The notes below the pieces were generated by a model. It was not told where the DNA came from. It ran no database searches and saw nothing but the letters and a program-made list of their open reading frames with translations. 64,000 nucleotides of DNA, taken from the NCBI GenBank assembly GCA_001023535.1, contig CP011020.1, positions 1,767,001 to 1,831,000 of the forward strand, written 5' to 3'. Within the stretch, counting starts at the first letter, position 1. Every line of letters begins with the position of its first letter. Made by a program: the position numbers and the translations under genes. Positions 8,752 to 19,400 of the stretch are shown here, piece by piece. Source of the stretch: Pseudomonas chlororaphis (GTDB lineage: Bacteria > Pseudomonadota > Gammaproteobacteria > Pseudomonadales > Pseudomonadaceae).

Positions 8752-9375
8752 ATGAATAACCTCAAGGAAAAACCCTGGATTCTCGGCCTGACCGGTGGCA
8801 TTGGCAGCGGCAAGAGCGCGGCGGCCCAGCACTTCATCGACCTGGGCGTGCATGTCATCGACGCCGATCACGCGGCGCGCTGGGTGGTCGAACCCGGCCG
8901 CCCGGCGCTGGCCCGAATCGCCGAACACTTCGGCCCAGGCGTGTTGCAGGCCGACGGCACCCTGGATCGAGCGGCGCTGCGCAAGTTGATCTTCGAAAAT
9001 GCCGATGAACGCCGCTGGCTCGAGGCGCTGTTGCATCCGTTGATCGCCGATGAAATCGCCCATCATCTGGCACAGGCACAATCGCCCTACGCGATTCTGG
9101 TATCGCCGTTGTTGATCGAATCGGGACAATACGCCATGACCCGGCGCATCCTGGTGATCGACGCCCCGGAACAGTTGCAGGTCGAACGCACGCTGCAGCG
9201 TGACCAGACCAGCGAACAGCAGGTCCAGGCGATCCTCAAGGCCCAATCCAGCCGCCAGGACCGCCTGAGCCATGCCGACGACGTGGTGGTCAACGACCGC
9301 GACCTCGCCTGGTTGCACAGCGAGGTCGAGCGGCTGCACCACTTTTACCTTACTTTGCGTGGAGGCCAGTCATGA
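8752..9375 (+). CDS. coaE: Dephospho-CoA kinase
   Basis: A 207-residue P-loop kinase catalysing the last step of coenzyme A synthesis, the phosphorylation of dephospho-CoA at the 3'-hydroxyl. It has GGIGSGKS at 15-22, followed by the family signature VIDADHAAR and the LID-region phrase PLLIESG. Length matches the family. Its stop overlaps the start of yacG, an arrangement common in Pseudomonas (pilD-coaE-yacG). Confidence 0.95.
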   Translation: MNNLKEKPWILGLTGGIGSGKSAAAQHFIDLGVHVIDADHAARWVVEPGRPALARIAEHFGPGVLQADGTLDRAALRKLIFENADERRWLEALLHPLIADEIAHHLAQAQSPYAILVSPLLIESGQYAMTRRILVIDAPEQLQVERTLQRDQTSEQQVQAILKAQSSRQDRLSHADDVVVNDRDLAWLHSEVERLHHFYLTLRGGQS

Positions 9376-9578
9376 GCCAAACCCCAACCGTTGATTGCCC
9401 AACCTGCGGCGCACCCGTCGAATGGAGCCCGCAGAGCACGTTCCGGCCGTTCTGCTCCGATCGCTGCAAACTGATCGACCTGGGCGCATGGGCGTCCGAG
9501 GAACACAAGATCCCGGTCAGCCCGGAGGCCGAGGATGAGCTGTTCAGCGAGGACTTCAACCCCCGCTCCCATCATTAA
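9372..9578 (+). CDS. yacG: DNA gyrase inhibitor YacG (zinc-binding)
   Basis: A 68-residue protein with a single zinc site, C9-x2-C12 and C28-x3-C32 (CPTCG, FCSDRCK), and the acidic C-terminal tail typical of YacG. E. coli YacG binds GyrB and blocks DNA binding by gyrase. The start overlaps coaE by four bases (ATGA). Its TAA stop overlaps the stop of the converging 71-residue gene. Confidence 0.92.
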   Translation: MSQTPTVDCPTCGAPVEWSPQSTFRPFCSDRCKLIDLGAWASEEHKIPVSPEAEDELFSEDFNPRSHH

Positions 9579-9790
9579 GGCCGCATGAAACCGTAGTCCT
9601 GTTGATCGTCGAGGTTTTCCGCGAGGAAGCTCAACTCATCGGCCAGGTCCTCGGCGCTGCGCACTGTCTTGCTCTGTTGCACGATTGCACTGAGCAAGGC
9701 ACGCAGGCTCAAGCCCGGGTCGAAACCAATCTCCATCGCGGCATCGTGGCTACGCCTGATCTCTTGTCTCGCCCACTCATAAACACTCAT
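9575..9790 (-). CDS. Conserved hypothetical protein, 71 residues
   Basis: A small soluble acidic protein starting [20 protein letters not shown] and ending [12 protein letters not shown] do not recognise a domain; it looks alpha-helical. It is probably the counterpart of the small gene next to yacG in other Pseudomonas. The start at 9790 is chosen over an upstream ATG because MSVYEWA begins the ordered part. Its stop codon overlaps the yacG stop on the opposite strand. Confidence 0.7.
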   Translation of the reverse strand: MSVYEWARQEIRRSHDAAMEIGFDPGLSLRALLSAIVQQSKTVRSAEDLADELSFLAENLDDQQDYGFMRP

Positions 9791-9853
9791 TGCTGTGCTC
9801 CTGGAAGTTTTCCAGAGCATGAGCGGCGCCTGCCTGCACGGCCTTGATATGCA

Positions 9854-10540
9854 TCAAGATTTGTCTTCATCCTTCCAGGGTGCCGACAGGTAGCGCGTGC
9901 GGTTGAAGGTCTCCAGCCATTCGGGGCTGAACACCACCAGCGCACTGACCACCATGCCGTTGATGAACGCCTCGGGAAAGATGATCAGCCAGAGGTAACC
10001 GATGAAGTCTTCCAGCCAGTAAGGCATGGCGAATACGCCGTCGTACCACAGCAGCGCGAGCCCCAGCAGCAGGCACAGCAACGCCGACAGCGCCGCGGCG
10101 AGAAAGCCCGAGCAGAAGATGTAGACGAACAGGTTGCGCGGCTGGGCGCGCTCCACCAGGATCGCGCAACACTCGGTGACCAGCACCGGCAAGAGGATCA
10201 GCAGCGCACCGTTGACGCCCATCGCCGCCATGTCCTGACGCCCCAGCAGCACCAGTGCAGACTGGGCAAAGAGGCCGCCGAGGATTGCCAGCGGCCAGTC
10301 CAGCAACAGCGTCACGGCGGTCATGCCGATGAAGTGATACGACACGCCCGTGTCGAAATCCCGGCGCACCAGCCACAGCATGAACAGCGCCAGCACCGTG
10401 CCGAACAACAGGTGCTGGCGCCGACTGTCGGTGAACAGTTCCACCCACGGCGCACGCCAAACGGCGCAAGCCAGCACCGGGACATACATCAGCCACCCCA
10501 CCGCCAGGGTCTGCGGTGAGAGCAGTTCGGCACCGATCAT
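9854..10540 (-). CDS. Integral membrane protein, ECF/CbiM-like permease family
   Basis: A 228-residue protein with about six or seven hydrophobic helices, for example LLFGTVLALFMLWLV, ALLILLPVLVTECCAILV and LSALLCLLLGLALLWYDG. It contains the phrase LWLIIFPEAFINGMV. Similar Pseudomonas proteins are annotated as energy-coupling-factor permeases, but no ATPase or substrate-binding partner lies nearby, so transport is not proven. The start at 10540 is preceded by AAAGGTG. It is divergent from the DUF1780 gene. Confidence 0.75.
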   Translation of the reverse strand: MIGAELLSPQTLAVGWLMYVPVLACAVWRAPWVELFTDSRRQHLLFGTVLALFMLWLVRRDFDTGVSYHFIGMTAVTLLLDWPLAILGGLFAQSALVLLGRQDMAAMGVNGALLILLPVLVTECCAILVERAQPRNLFVYIFCSGFLAAALSALLCLLLGLALLWYDGVFAMPYWLEDFIGYLWLIIFPEAFINGMVVSALVVFSPEWLETFNRTRYLSAPWKDEDKS

Positions 10541-10707
10541 CGCGTTACACCTTTCATGTCCTGTGGCCGGGGCACTGGCGGCACCGGGCTGCGCAGCCGT
10601 CCCCTCGCCAGCGTCATTTCCAGTCGGCAGTCTACACCTCCCCAAGGACCGCCATTAATCAACGCAACGCTTTCAGCTTGTCGCAATTGAACGCTAAGCT
10701 TGGGCCC

Positions 10708-11334
10708 ATGGATGATTCCGATTATTTACGCCTGCTGACCATTGCGGCCGAGCAGGCCAACGCCTTTCTTTCCAATGCCCGCAAATGGGAGCGTGAGCGT
10801 TGGGTTTGCCAACGCCTGCTGCAAGGCCTGAACGTGCCCTATCGCGCCGACGAATTCGCCCCCGCTGGCGAGCCGCCGGACGTGCTGTTTCGCGATGCCA
10901 ATTTCGAAGTGTTCTTCGTGCTCGACGAGGGCCGGCGCCTCAATGACGAGTGGCGCGACGAGCTGCAACGGCGCCGCAGCGCCTTTTCCCTGAGCCAATT
11001 GGTGCGCCGCGAAGCCAAGCCCCGGCGTATCCCCGCCAACGAGTTCCTGCTCAGACTGGCGCCCACCTTGCGCAAGAAAGCCCACAACTACACCGAGCGC
11101 GGCATGGACCTGGGCGAGCTGGACATCATTGCCTTCGCCAGCCTCAAGCGCGAAGTGCTGGACCTCAACAGTCATTTTCCGCCGCCCACCGAGTACCTGC
11201 GCCAGGGGTGGCGCTCGCTGTCGCTGGTGGGGCCCACGTTTGCCCGGGTGCTGTTCGCCCATCCCGATGCGCCGGATTTCCTGCGGGGCAACCTGGGTCG
11301 CAGCATCGTCTTCGACGTCGGGATCAGCCTGTGA
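10708..11334 (+). CDS. DUF1780 protein
   Basis: A 208-residue cytoplasmic protein (MDDSDYLRLLTIAAEQANAF...). Phrases such as EPPDVLFRDANFEVFFVLDEGRR and a conserved basic central helix fit DUF1780, a Pseudomonas family whose fold has been compared with nucleases; function unknown. The start at 10708 gives the normal N-terminus; the frame is open further upstream but over non-coding sequence. It is followed by a possible coupled micro-ORF and by the DUF3094 gene. Confidence 0.85.
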   Translation: MDDSDYLRLLTIAAEQANAFLSNARKWERERWVCQRLLQGLNVPYRADEFAPAGEPPDVLFRDANFEVFFVLDEGRRLNDEWRDELQRRRSAFSLSQLVRREAKPRRIPANEFLLRLAPTLRKKAHNYTERGMDLGELDIIAFASLKREVLDLNSHFPPPTEYLRQGWRSLSLVGPTFARVLFAHPDAPDFLRGNLGRSIVFDVGISL

Positions 11335-11459
11335 GCCCGCGCCAGGCAGACCGTCGTACACACTCATCTGACGAGCGGCTACGCTGCATTGAATGCCGGA
11401 TCGCCGGACGCTGTAACGCCAGCCCATTTCGCAACGTCTACCTGACGAGGCCTTTATGA
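11331..11459 (+). CDS. Possible translationally coupled micro-ORF (42 residues)
   Basis: A GTG-started frame that begins in the stop of the DUF1780 gene (GTGA) and ends in the start of the DUF3094 gene (ATGA). The product would be basic with three cysteines close together (CIECRIAGRC). GGGA lies seven bases before the GTG. Both junctions are the four-base overlaps typical of coupled genes, but no homologue is known to me and the frame could be chance. Confidence 0.3.
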   Translation: MSPRQADRRTHSSDERLRCIECRIAGRCNASPFRNVYLTRPL

Positions 11460-11629
11460 CCAGCCGCCTGAACCCAGATGACCAGAAGCATGTCGAAGAG
11501 TACCTGCAACTGTCCCAGCACCGAGTCGAGCGCCGGCCTTTCCGGCCGTGGATGCTCCTGGTGGTGGTATTGGCCGTGACCATCGGCCTGGGCCTGTTGA
11601 GCCGCTTGATCAGTTACCTGACGCTATGA
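11456..11629 (+). CDS. DUF3094 small membrane protein
   Basis: A 57-residue protein. The first half is charged (SRLNPDDQKHVEEYLQLSQ) and is followed by RPFRPWM and one C-terminal membrane helix (LLVVVLAVTIGLGLLSRLI). This fits DUF3094, a Pseudomonas family of unknown function. GAGG lies six bases before the ATG. It sits between DUF1780 and ndh. Confidence 0.8.
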   Translation: MTSRLNPDDQKHVEEYLQLSQHRVERRPFRPWMLLVVVLAVTIGLGLLSRLISYLTL

Positions 11630-11731
11630 GCAGGTGTCGTGCCTCATTTCAAGGAACAGTGTTTGTGAGGCACGACAGCACACTCGCGAGGGTAACGGCA
11701 CCGATTTCCTTTAGCCTTGCGAGATATCCCC

Positions 11732-13033
11732 ATGACTCATCGTATTGTCATTGTTGGCGGCGGCGCCGGCGGTCTGGAGTTGGCTACCCGTCTGGGTAAG
11801 ACTCTGGGCAAGCGCGGCACCGCCAGTGTGATGCTGGTCGACGCCAACCTGACCCACATCTGGAAACCCCTGCTGCACGAAGTGGCCGCCGGCTCCCTGA
11901 ACTCCTCCGAAGACGAACTCAACTACGTCGCCCAAGCCAAATGGAACCACTTCGAGTTCCAATTGGGGCGCATGAGCGGACTGGATCGTGAGCAGAAGAA
12001 GATCCAACTGGCAGCCACCTACGACGAGGCGGGCGTGGAGTTGTTGCCGGCCCGGGAGCTGGGCTACGACACCCTGGTGATCGCCGTCGGCAGCACCACC
12101 AACGATTTCGGCACCGAAGGCGCAGCGCAGCACTGTCTGTTCCTCGACACCCGCAAGCAGGCCGAGCGCTTCCACCAACAACTGCTCAATCACTACCTGC
12201 GCGCCCACGCCGCCGACCAGGCCGATGCAGCGCAGCGTATCAGCGTCGCCATCGTCGGCGCCGGTGCCACCGGTGTCGAACTGGCGGCCGAGCTGCACAA
12301 CGCCGCCCATGAGCTGGCGGCCTACGGCCTGGACCGGATCAAGCCGGAAAACATGCACATCACCCTGATCGAAGCCGGGCCACGGGTCTTGCCAGCCCTG
12401 CCCGAACGTATCGGCGGCCCGGTGCACAAGACCCTGGAGAAACTCGGGGTGAATGTGATGACCAATGCCGCCGTCAGCCAGGTGACCGCCGACAGTCTGA
12501 TCACCGGCGACGGCAAGGTGATCGATGCGAGCCTGAAGGTGTGGGCCGCCGGGATCCGCGCACCGGCTTTTCTCAAGGACATCGATGGCCTGGAGACCAA
12601 CCGGATCAACCAGCTGCAAGTGCTGCCGACCCTGCAGACCACCCGCGACGAGAACATCTTTGCCTTCGGCGACTGCGCCGCCTGCCCTCAACCGGGCAGC
12701 GACCGCAACGTGCCGCCCCGCGCCCAGGCGGCGCACCAGCAGGCATCGCTGTTGGCAAAATCGCTGAAGTTGAAAATCGAAGGCAAGCCGATGCCCCATT
12801 ACAAATACACCGACTACGGCTCGCTGATCTCGCTGTCGCGGTTCTCGGCGGTGGGTAACCTGATGGGCAACCTCACCGGCAGCGTGATGCTCGAGGGTTG
12901 GCTGGCGCGGATGTTCTACGTGTCGCTGTACCGCATGCACCAGATGGCGCTGTATGGCACGTTCCGCACGGCGATGCTGATGCTGGGCAGCAAGATCGGC
13001 CGCGGAACCGAGCCACGGCTCAAGTTGCACTGA
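11732..13033 (+). CDS. ndh: Type II NADH dehydrogenase
   Basis: A 433-residue single-subunit flavoprotein that oxidises NADH and reduces ubiquinone at the inner membrane without pumping protons. It has an FAD-binding Rossmann motif (VIVGGGAGGLELA) at the N-terminus, a second dinucleotide motif for NADH (IVGAGATGVELAAEL, about 170-185) and the FAD-contacting segment FAFGDCAAC. The C-terminal region (LARMFYVSLYRMHQ) is the amphipathic membrane anchor. ATG 11732 follows GAGATA. Confidence 0.93.
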   Translation: MTHRIVIVGGGAGGLELATRLGKTLGKRGTASVMLVDANLTHIWKPLLHEVAAGSLNSSEDELNYVAQAKWNHFEFQLGRMSGLDREQKKIQLAATYDEAGVELLPARELGYDTLVIAVGSTTNDFGTEGAAQHCLFLDTRKQAERFHQQLLNHYLRAHAADQADAAQRISVAIVGAGATGVELAAELHNAAHELAAYGLDRIKPENMHITLIEAGPRVLPALPERIGGPVHKTLEKLGVNVMTNAAVSQVTADSLITGDGKVIDASLKVWAAGIRAPAFLKDIDGLETNRINQLQVLPTLQTTRDENIFAFGDCAACPQPGSDRNVPPRAQAAHQQASLLAKSLKLKIEGKPMPHYKYTDYGSLISLSRFSAVGNLMGNLTGSVMLEGWLARMFYVSLYRMHQMALYGTFRTAMLMLGSKIGRGTEPRLKLH

Positions 13034-13059
13034 AGAGAGTCGTTGCCTGAAACACCGCC

Positions 13060-13140
13060 TTCGCGAGCAAGCCCGCTCCCACAGGAGATCGAGTACCTGA
13101 TGTGTACGCGGTCAACTGTGGGAGCGGGCTTGCTCGCGAA
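13060..13140. repeat. REPIN
   Basis: Two inverted REP cores (TTCGCGAGCAAGCCCGCTCC at 13060 and its inverse at 13117-13140) between the converging ndh and chemoreceptor genes. It could serve as a shared 3' end structure. Confidence 0.85.
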
Positions 13141-13178
13141 GACGGCAGTGCAATCGATGCAGATCTACAGCCCTGCAC

Positions 13179-14822
<1,644 letters not shown>

Positions 14823-14884
14823 TTATTGGCCTGAAATGGGGCGATCAGTCCAAGCCCCGGTTGGTGGGCAATGGGCCCGACGCT

Positions 14885-14909
14885 TTCGCGAGCAGGCTCG
14901 CTCCCACAG
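14885..14909. repeat. Single REP
   Basis: One REP core (TTCGCGAGCAGGCTCGCTCC) in the gap between the chemoreceptor gene and the tRNA cluster. Confidence 0.75.
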
Positions 14910-14962
14910 GCGTTATCGGCAGGTTGTATGACAACTTGACACCCCGGGCCTTTTTCGCAGGC

Positions 14963-14998
14963 AAAAAAAATCCCCGTACCTTTCGATACGGGGATTTT
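14963..14998 (-). terminator. Intrinsic terminator of the tRNA cluster
   Basis: Read on the minus strand, ATCCCCGTA pairs with TACGGGGAT and is followed by a run of eight T. It lies just downstream of the last tRNA-Pro gene. Confidence 0.85.
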
Positions 14999-15003
14999 CA
15001 ATA

Positions 15004-15080
15004 TGGTCGGGGTAAGGGGATTCGAACTCCTGACATCCTGCTCCCAAAGCAGGCGCGCTACCGGACTGCGCTATACCCCG
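15004..15080 (-). tRNA. tRNA-Pro (TGG), distal copy
   Basis: A 77-base cloverleaf with encoded CCA. The acceptor strand begins CGGGGTA, the anticodon loop is TTTGGGA (anticodon TGG), and the T arm contains GTTCGAATC. It is identical to the copy at 15256-15332. A strong terminator ends two bases before its 5' end. Confidence 0.96.
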
Positions 15081-15082
15081 GT

Positions 15083-15112
15083 AAAAAAAAGGCGACCTCA
15101 ACAAGTCGCCTT
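15083..15112 (-). terminator. Intrinsic terminator inside the tRNA cluster
   Basis: On the minus strand AAGGCGAC pairs with GTCGCCTT, followed by a run of eight or more T, ending two bases before the distal tRNA-Pro. It should cut expression of that copy relative to the tRNAs before it. Confidence 0.8.
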
Positions 15113-15174
15113 CCTCGATCAGTGCTTTTGGCCTCTGATCTTAAGATTCGATTCCAGCGAACTGGTCTCAAAAA

Positions 15175-15250
15175 TGGTGGGTCGTGTGGGATTCGAACCT
15201 ACGACCAATTGGTTAAAAGCCAACTGCTCTACCAACTGAGCTAACGACCC
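15175..15250 (-). tRNA. tRNA-Lys (TTT)
   Basis: A 76-base cloverleaf with encoded CCA. The acceptor begins GGGTCGT, the D arm has TAGCTCAGTTGGTAGAGC, the anticodon loop is CTTTTAA (anticodon TTT), and the T arm is GTAGGTTCGAATCCTAC. Third in the Asn-Pro-Lys-Pro order of transcription. Confidence 0.97.
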
Positions 15251-15255
15251 AAATA

Positions 15256-15332
15256 TGGTCGGGGTAAGGGGATTCGAACTCCTGACATCCTGCTCCCAAA
15301 GCAGGCGCGCTACCGGACTGCGCTATACCCCG
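15256..15332 (-). tRNA. tRNA-Pro (TGG), proximal copy
   Basis: A 77-base tRNA with encoded CCA, identical in sequence to the copy at 15004-15080, with anticodon TGG. It lies five bases from tRNA-Lys and seven from tRNA-Asn, so all three are probably cut from one precursor. Confidence 0.97.
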
Positions 15333-15339
15333 ATTGAAA

Positions 15340-15415
15340 TGGCTCCGTGACCAGGACTCGAACCTGGGACCCAATGATTAACAGTCATTTGCTCTACCGA
15401 CTGAGCTATCACGGA
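15340..15415 (-). tRNA. tRNA-Asn (GTT)
   Basis: A 76-base tRNA with encoded CCA. The acceptor begins TCCGTGA, the anticodon loop is CTGTTAA (anticodon GTT) and the T arm contains GGTTCGAGTCC. It is first in the transcript driven by the promoter at 15503-15530. Confidence 0.97.
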
Positions 15416-15502
15416 ACTGATATTTCAAGTTACAACGTTGAAGCTAGCTTCAACCTCTTCCACCCTGTTCGCATCGCTGCGTTCGTGTGTCTGAGGCGCG
15501 CT

Positions 15503-15530
15503 ATTCTACAATCTTCAAAACCTCTGTCAA
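15503..15530 (-). promoter_or_regulatory. Sigma-70 promoter of the tRNA cluster
   Basis: The minus strand has TTGACA, a 16-base spacer and TAGAAT, followed by a GC-rich discriminator (AGCGCG) typical of stringently controlled stable-RNA promoters. Predicted start near 15496, about 80 bases before tRNA-Asn. The rest of 15416-15831 holds only this promoter and the repeat pair at 15720-15813; I see no gene there. Confidence 0.75.
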
Positions 15531-15719
15531 CCCCTTAAATTGCTTTCAAGACAATGATTTGCAACTTATTTCGGATTCTTTCTCAGGGAGAAGTAACCCT
15601 TGGGGTGACGTACTGCGGGGCGCACTTTACAAGCCTTTTCCTTTGAGTTCAACGACCTGATGAAAAAAATGGTGCTTGGAAGCGAGCCATCCCATCAATC
15701 AGGAAAAACAACTCCAGCC

Positions 15720-15813
15720 GTGGCGAGGGAGCTTGCTCCCACTGGGTCGCATAGCGGCCCCTCAAAAAGCGAGGAGTGCCTCGCACTCCAGCGGGAGCAA
15801 ACTCCCTCGCCAC
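15720..15813. repeat. Inverted repeat pair, GGCGAGGGAG family
   Basis: GTGGCGAGGGAGCTTGCTCC at 15720 and its inverse ending at 15813 flank a GC-rich middle. This is a second REP-like family, distinct from the CGCGAGC type and also seen at 46316-46428. It lies 19 bases past the clpB stop and may act as its 3' structure. Confidence 0.75.
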
Positions 15814-15831
15814 AAAGCCCAGACAATCGCC

Positions 15832-18396
15832 TCAATTGAAGACGATTTCGTCGTTCTGCACTGTACCGGTCACAGTTTCACCTGGCATGAAGCGGCCGGA
15901 CAGGATCAACTGCGCCAACGGGTTTTCGATCCAGCGCTGGATCGCACGCTTGAGTGGCCGTGCGCCATAGACCGGGTCGTAACCCACCGCAATCAACTTG
16001 TCCAAGGCCTCGTCGCTCAATTGCAACTTCAACTCCCGCTCGGTGAGGCGGCTGCGCAGGCGACCCAGCTGGATCTCGGTGATGCCGGCGATCTGGTCAC
16101 GGGCCAACGGCTCGAAAATCACCACCTCGTCGACCCGGTTGATGAACTCAGGTCGGAAGTGGGTGGAAATCGCATCCATCACTGCCGCACGTTGTGCCTC
16201 GCGGTCACCTACCAATTCCTGGATCTGCGCCGAGCCCAGGTTGGAGGTCATCACGATCACGGTGTTACGGAAGTCCACCGTGCGCCCGTGGCTGTCGGTC
16301 AGGCGCCCGTCCTCCAGCACTTGCAAAAGGATGTTGAACACATCCGGATGCGCCTTCTCGACCTCGTCCAATAGGATCACCGAGTAAGGCTTGCGCCGTA
16401 CCGCTTCGGTCAGGTAACCGCCTTCCTCATAGCCGACGTATCCCGGTGGGGCACCGATCAGCCGCGCCACGGAATGTTTCTCCATGAACTCGGACATATC
16501 GATGCGCACCATCGCCTCTTCGGTGTCGAAGAGAAACTCGGCCAGCGCCTTGCACAGCTCGGTCTTACCAACACCGGTCGGGCCGAGGAACATGAACGAG
16601 CCACTCGGCCGGTTCGGGTCCGACAACCCGGCACGGGACCGACGCACGGCGTTGGCCACCGCCACCACCGCCTCTTCCTGGCCGATCACACGCTGGTGCA
16701 ACAGGCTTTCCATCTTCAGCAGCTTGTCGCGCTCGCCTTCGAGCATTTTCGACACCGGGATACCGGTCCACTTGGAGACCACTTCGGCGATTTCTTCCTC
16801 AGTGACCTTGCTGCGCAGCAACTGGTTTTCGCTCTTGCCGTGCTGGTCGACCATCTGCAGGCTGCGCTCCAGGTCCGGGATCACCCCGTACTGCAGCTCG
16901 GCCATGCGGTTAAGGTCGCCCTTGCGACGGGCCGCCTCCAGTTCCTGGCGGGATTGCTCGATCTTTTGCTGGATCTGCGCCGAACCCTGGACTTCGGCTT
17001 TCTCCGAGTTCCAGATTTCCTCGAGATCGGAATACTCGCGCTCATGGCGAACGATTTCGTCCTGCAACCTTTCCAGCCGCTTCTTCGCCGCTTCGTCGCT
17101 TTCTTTCTTCAGGGCCTGGGATTCGACCTTGAGTTGAATCAGGCGCCGCTCCAGGCGATCCAGCACTTCGGGCTTGGAATCGATTTCCATGCGGATGCGG
17201 CTGGCGGCCTCGTCGATCAGGTCGATGGCCTTGTCCGGCAATTGACGATCGGTGATGTAGCGGTGGCTGAGCTTGGCCGCCGCGATGATCGCGCCATCGG
17301 TGATCGCCACCTTGTGGTGAACCTCGTACCGCTCCTTGAGGCCACGCAGGATGGCGATGGTGTCTTCTTCGCTCGGCTCCTCCACCAGCACTTTCTGGAA
17401 ACGCCGTTCGAGGGCCGCGTCCTTCTCTATGTATTGGCGGTATTCATTGAGCGTGGTCGCGCCGACGCAGTGCAGCTCGCCACGGGCCAGTGCCGGCTTG
17501 AGCATGTTGCCCGCATCCATCGAGCCCTCGCCCTTGCCGGCGCCGACCATGGTGTGCAACTCGTCGATGAACAGGATGATCTGGCCTTCCTGTTTGGACA
17601 GTTCATTGAGCAGCGCCTTGAGCCGCTCTTCGAACTCGCCACGGTATTTGGCGCCGGCGATCAGCGCCCCCATGTCCAGGGACAGCAGACGCTTGCCCTT
17701 GAGGCCATCGGGCACTTCGCCATTGATGATGCGCTGGGCCAGGCCCTCGGCGATGGCGGTCTTGCCCACGCCGGGCTCACCGATCAGCACCGGGTTGTTC
17801 TTGGTACGGCGTTGCAGCACCTGCACCGTGCGACGGATTTCATCGTCGCGCCCGATCACCGGGTCGAGCTTGCCTTCCTCGGCACGCTTGGTCAGGTCGA
17901 CGGTGTATTTGTCCAGCGCCTGGCGGGACTCCTCGTGGTTGGCGTCATTGACTGCTTCGCCGCCACGCAGGTTGTTGATGGCGTTTTCCAGGGCTTTCTT
18001 GCTCACGCCCTGGCCGAGCAGCAATTTGCCCAGTTTGCTGTTCTCGTCCATGGCGGCGAGCAGCACCAGTTCGCTGGAAATGAACTGGTCGCCCTTCTGC
18101 TGGGCCAGGCGATCGGCCTGGTTGAGCAGCCGGGCCAAATCCTGGGACATGTTCACGTCACCGGTCGGATTCTGGATCTTGGGCAGTTGGTCGAGCTCCT
18201 TGGCCAACTCCTTGCGCAGGCTGTTGACGTCAAAGCCCACCTGCATCAGCAGGGGCTTGATGGAGCCGCCTTGCTGTTCGAGCATGGCTTGCATCAAGTG
18301 CGCCGGTTCGATACCGGGATGGTCCAGGCCGACGGCCAGGGACTGGGCATCGGACAGGGCCAATTGTAATTTGCTGGTTAAACGATCAATTCGCAT
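15832..18396 (-). CDS. clpB: ClpB disaggregase chaperone
   Basis: An 854-residue hexameric AAA+ chaperone that extracts polypeptides from aggregates together with DnaK. The N domain (1-145) is followed by NBD1 with Walker A GEPGVGKT (206-213), the coiled-coil M domain (about 400-520), NBD2 with GPTGVGKT near 605, and the C-terminal domain. There is no IGF loop, so it does not pair with ClpP. AAGGAAGG precedes the ATG. A heat-shock promoter at 18468-18495 fits its known RpoH control. An internal ATG for the short ClpB form may exist near residue 150 but I cannot confirm it. Confidence 0.97.
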   Translation of the reverse strand: MRIDRLTSKLQLALSDAQSLAVGLDHPGIEPAHLMQAMLEQQGGSIKPLLMQVGFDVNSLRKELAKELDQLPKIQNPTGDVNMSQDLARLLNQADRLAQQKGDQFISSELVLLAAMDENSKLGKLLLGQGVSKKALENAINNLRGGEAVNDANHEESRQALDKYTVDLTKRAEEGKLDPVIGRDDEIRRTVQVLQRRTKNNPVLIGEPGVGKTAIAEGLAQRIINGEVPDGLKGKRLLSLDMGALIAGAKYRGEFEERLKALLNELSKQEGQIILFIDELHTMVGAGKGEGSMDAGNMLKPALARGELHCVGATTLNEYRQYIEKDAALERRFQKVLVEEPSEEDTIAILRGLKERYEVHHKVAITDGAIIAAAKLSHRYITDRQLPDKAIDLIDEAASRIRMEIDSKPEVLDRLERRLIQLKVESQALKKESDEAAKKRLERLQDEIVRHEREYSDLEEIWNSEKAEVQGSAQIQQKIEQSRQELEAARRKGDLNRMAELQYGVIPDLERSLQMVDQHGKSENQLLRSKVTEEEIAEVVSKWTGIPVSKMLEGERDKLLKMESLLHQRVIGQEEAVVAVANAVRRSRAGLSDPNRPSGSFMFLGPTGVGKTELCKALAEFLFDTEEAMVRIDMSEFMEKHSVARLIGAPPGYVGYEEGGYLTEAVRRKPYSVILLDEVEKAHPDVFNILLQVLEDGRLTDSHGRTVDFRNTVIVMTSNLGSAQIQELVGDREAQRAAVMDAISTHFRPEFINRVDEVVIFEPLARDQIAGITEIQLGRLRSRLTERELKLQLSDEALDKLIAVGYDPVYGARPLKRAIQRWIENPLAQLILSGRFMPGETVTGTVQNDEIVFN

Positions 18397-18467
18397 GGGT
18401 CACCTTCCTTTTGAGCAGGCCGGACCGAAAAACATCCTGAATGAAGAAACCTGCCAGATACCGCTAT

Positions 18468-18495
18468 AGATGTGGACGATTCTGGAAGATTCAAG
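18468..18495 (-). promoter_or_regulatory. Heat-shock (sigma-32) promoter of clpB
   Basis: On the minus strand CTTGAA, a 14-base spacer and CCACATCT match the RpoH consensus CTTGAA-N(13-15)-CCCCATNT with one mismatch. It lies 72-99 bases upstream of the clpB start. Confidence 0.75.
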
Positions 18496-18542
18496 CGGGC
18501 TTCATTGACACAGATCAGTCAGATGGCAGCCCCTTCCAAGCC

Positions 18543-18638
18543 TTTGTGGGCGCGAGCCTGCTCGCGAAGAAGGCGGCTTGTCAGCCAATTAAAGGTTAGC
18601 TGACCCGTCGCCGTCGCGGGCAGGCTCGTCCCCACAAA
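18543..18638. repeat. Diverged REPIN
   Basis: TTTGTGGGCGCGAGCCTGCT at 18543 and an inverted partner ending CCCCACAAA at 18638. The cores differ from the usual REP (GGGCGCGAG in place of GGGAGCGAG), so this is a diverged pair. Confidence 0.65.
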
Positions 18639-18674
18639 GGGATCTGCTACAAGGAAGCAGCCGAAGGGGCTTTT

Positions 18675-19400
18675 TTATTGGTCGAGCCAGACCAGGGAGG
18701 CGAAGCGGCCGGTACGCGGGTTGCGACGGTAGGAGAAAAAGCGAGGATCGGTCACGGTACACAGGCCGCCACCATAGACCGCCGTAACGCCGCGCGCCGC
18801 CAGCCGCAGGCGCGCCAACGCATAAATGTCGGCGAGGAACTTGCCGGCATTGTGGCTGGGGACGAAGGCTTGCGCCGTACTGGGCAGTTGCGCGGTGAAC
18901 GCGTCACGCACTTCCGGCCCGACCTCGAAGGCTTGCGGGCCAATGGCCGGGCCGAGCCAGGCAAGGACCTGGTCGGCGGGCAGTTGAAGGCTGTCCAAGG
19001 TCGCTTCCAGCACGCCGTTCGCCAACCCACGCCAACCGGCATGGGCGGCCGCGACGCGGGTGCCGGCATGGTCGCAGAACAGCACGGGCAGGCAGTCTGC
19101 GGTCATCGCCGCACACGCGATACCGGGTGTCGCCGTCCAGCTGGCATCGGCGGTGGCCACTTGGCTGGGGTCAGCCTCGACCACGTCAATCCCATGGACC
19201 TGCCGTAGCCAGGCTGGACGGATGGCGAATCGATCGGTGAGACGGCGACGGTTTTCGGCCACGGCCGCAGGGTCGTCCTCCACATGATCGCCGAGGTTGA
19301 GGCTGTCGAACGGCGCCAGGCTGACGCCGCCCGCACGGGTGGTGACACAGGCCTTGACCCGGTCCGGCGCGGGCCAGTCGGGGATCAGCCAGTCACTCAT
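18675..19400 (-). CDS. pgeF: Purine nucleoside phosphorylase YfiH/PgeF (laccase-domain)
   Basis: A 241-residue protein of the multicopper polyphenol oxidoreductase-like (DUF152/YfiH) family. The metal-binding residues are in TADCLPVLFCD and AAHAGWRGLANGV, with the first histidine in QVHGIDVV. Members act as purine nucleoside phosphorylase/adenosine deaminase, and some correct peptidoglycan misincorporation. Its start overlaps the rluD stop by four bases, so the two are co-translated. Confidence 0.9.
   Translation of the reverse strand: MSDWLIPDWPAPDRVKACVTTRAGGVSLAPFDSLNLGDHVEDDPAAVAENRRRLTDRFAIRPAWLRQVHGIDVVEADPSQVATADASWTATPGIACAAMTADCLPVLFCDHAGTRVAAAHAGWRGLANGVLEATLDSLQLPADQVLAWLGPAIGPQAFEVGPEVRDAFTAQLPSTAQAFVPSHNAGKFLADIYALARLRLAARGVTAVYGGGLCTVTDPRFFSYRRNPRTGRFASLVWLDQ

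Noticed and set aside
18655-18675. AGCC-GAAG-GGCT followed by six T as a terminator near pgeF
   Set aside because: It points in the plus direction, where no gene precedes it, and its T-run ends in the pgeF stop codon.
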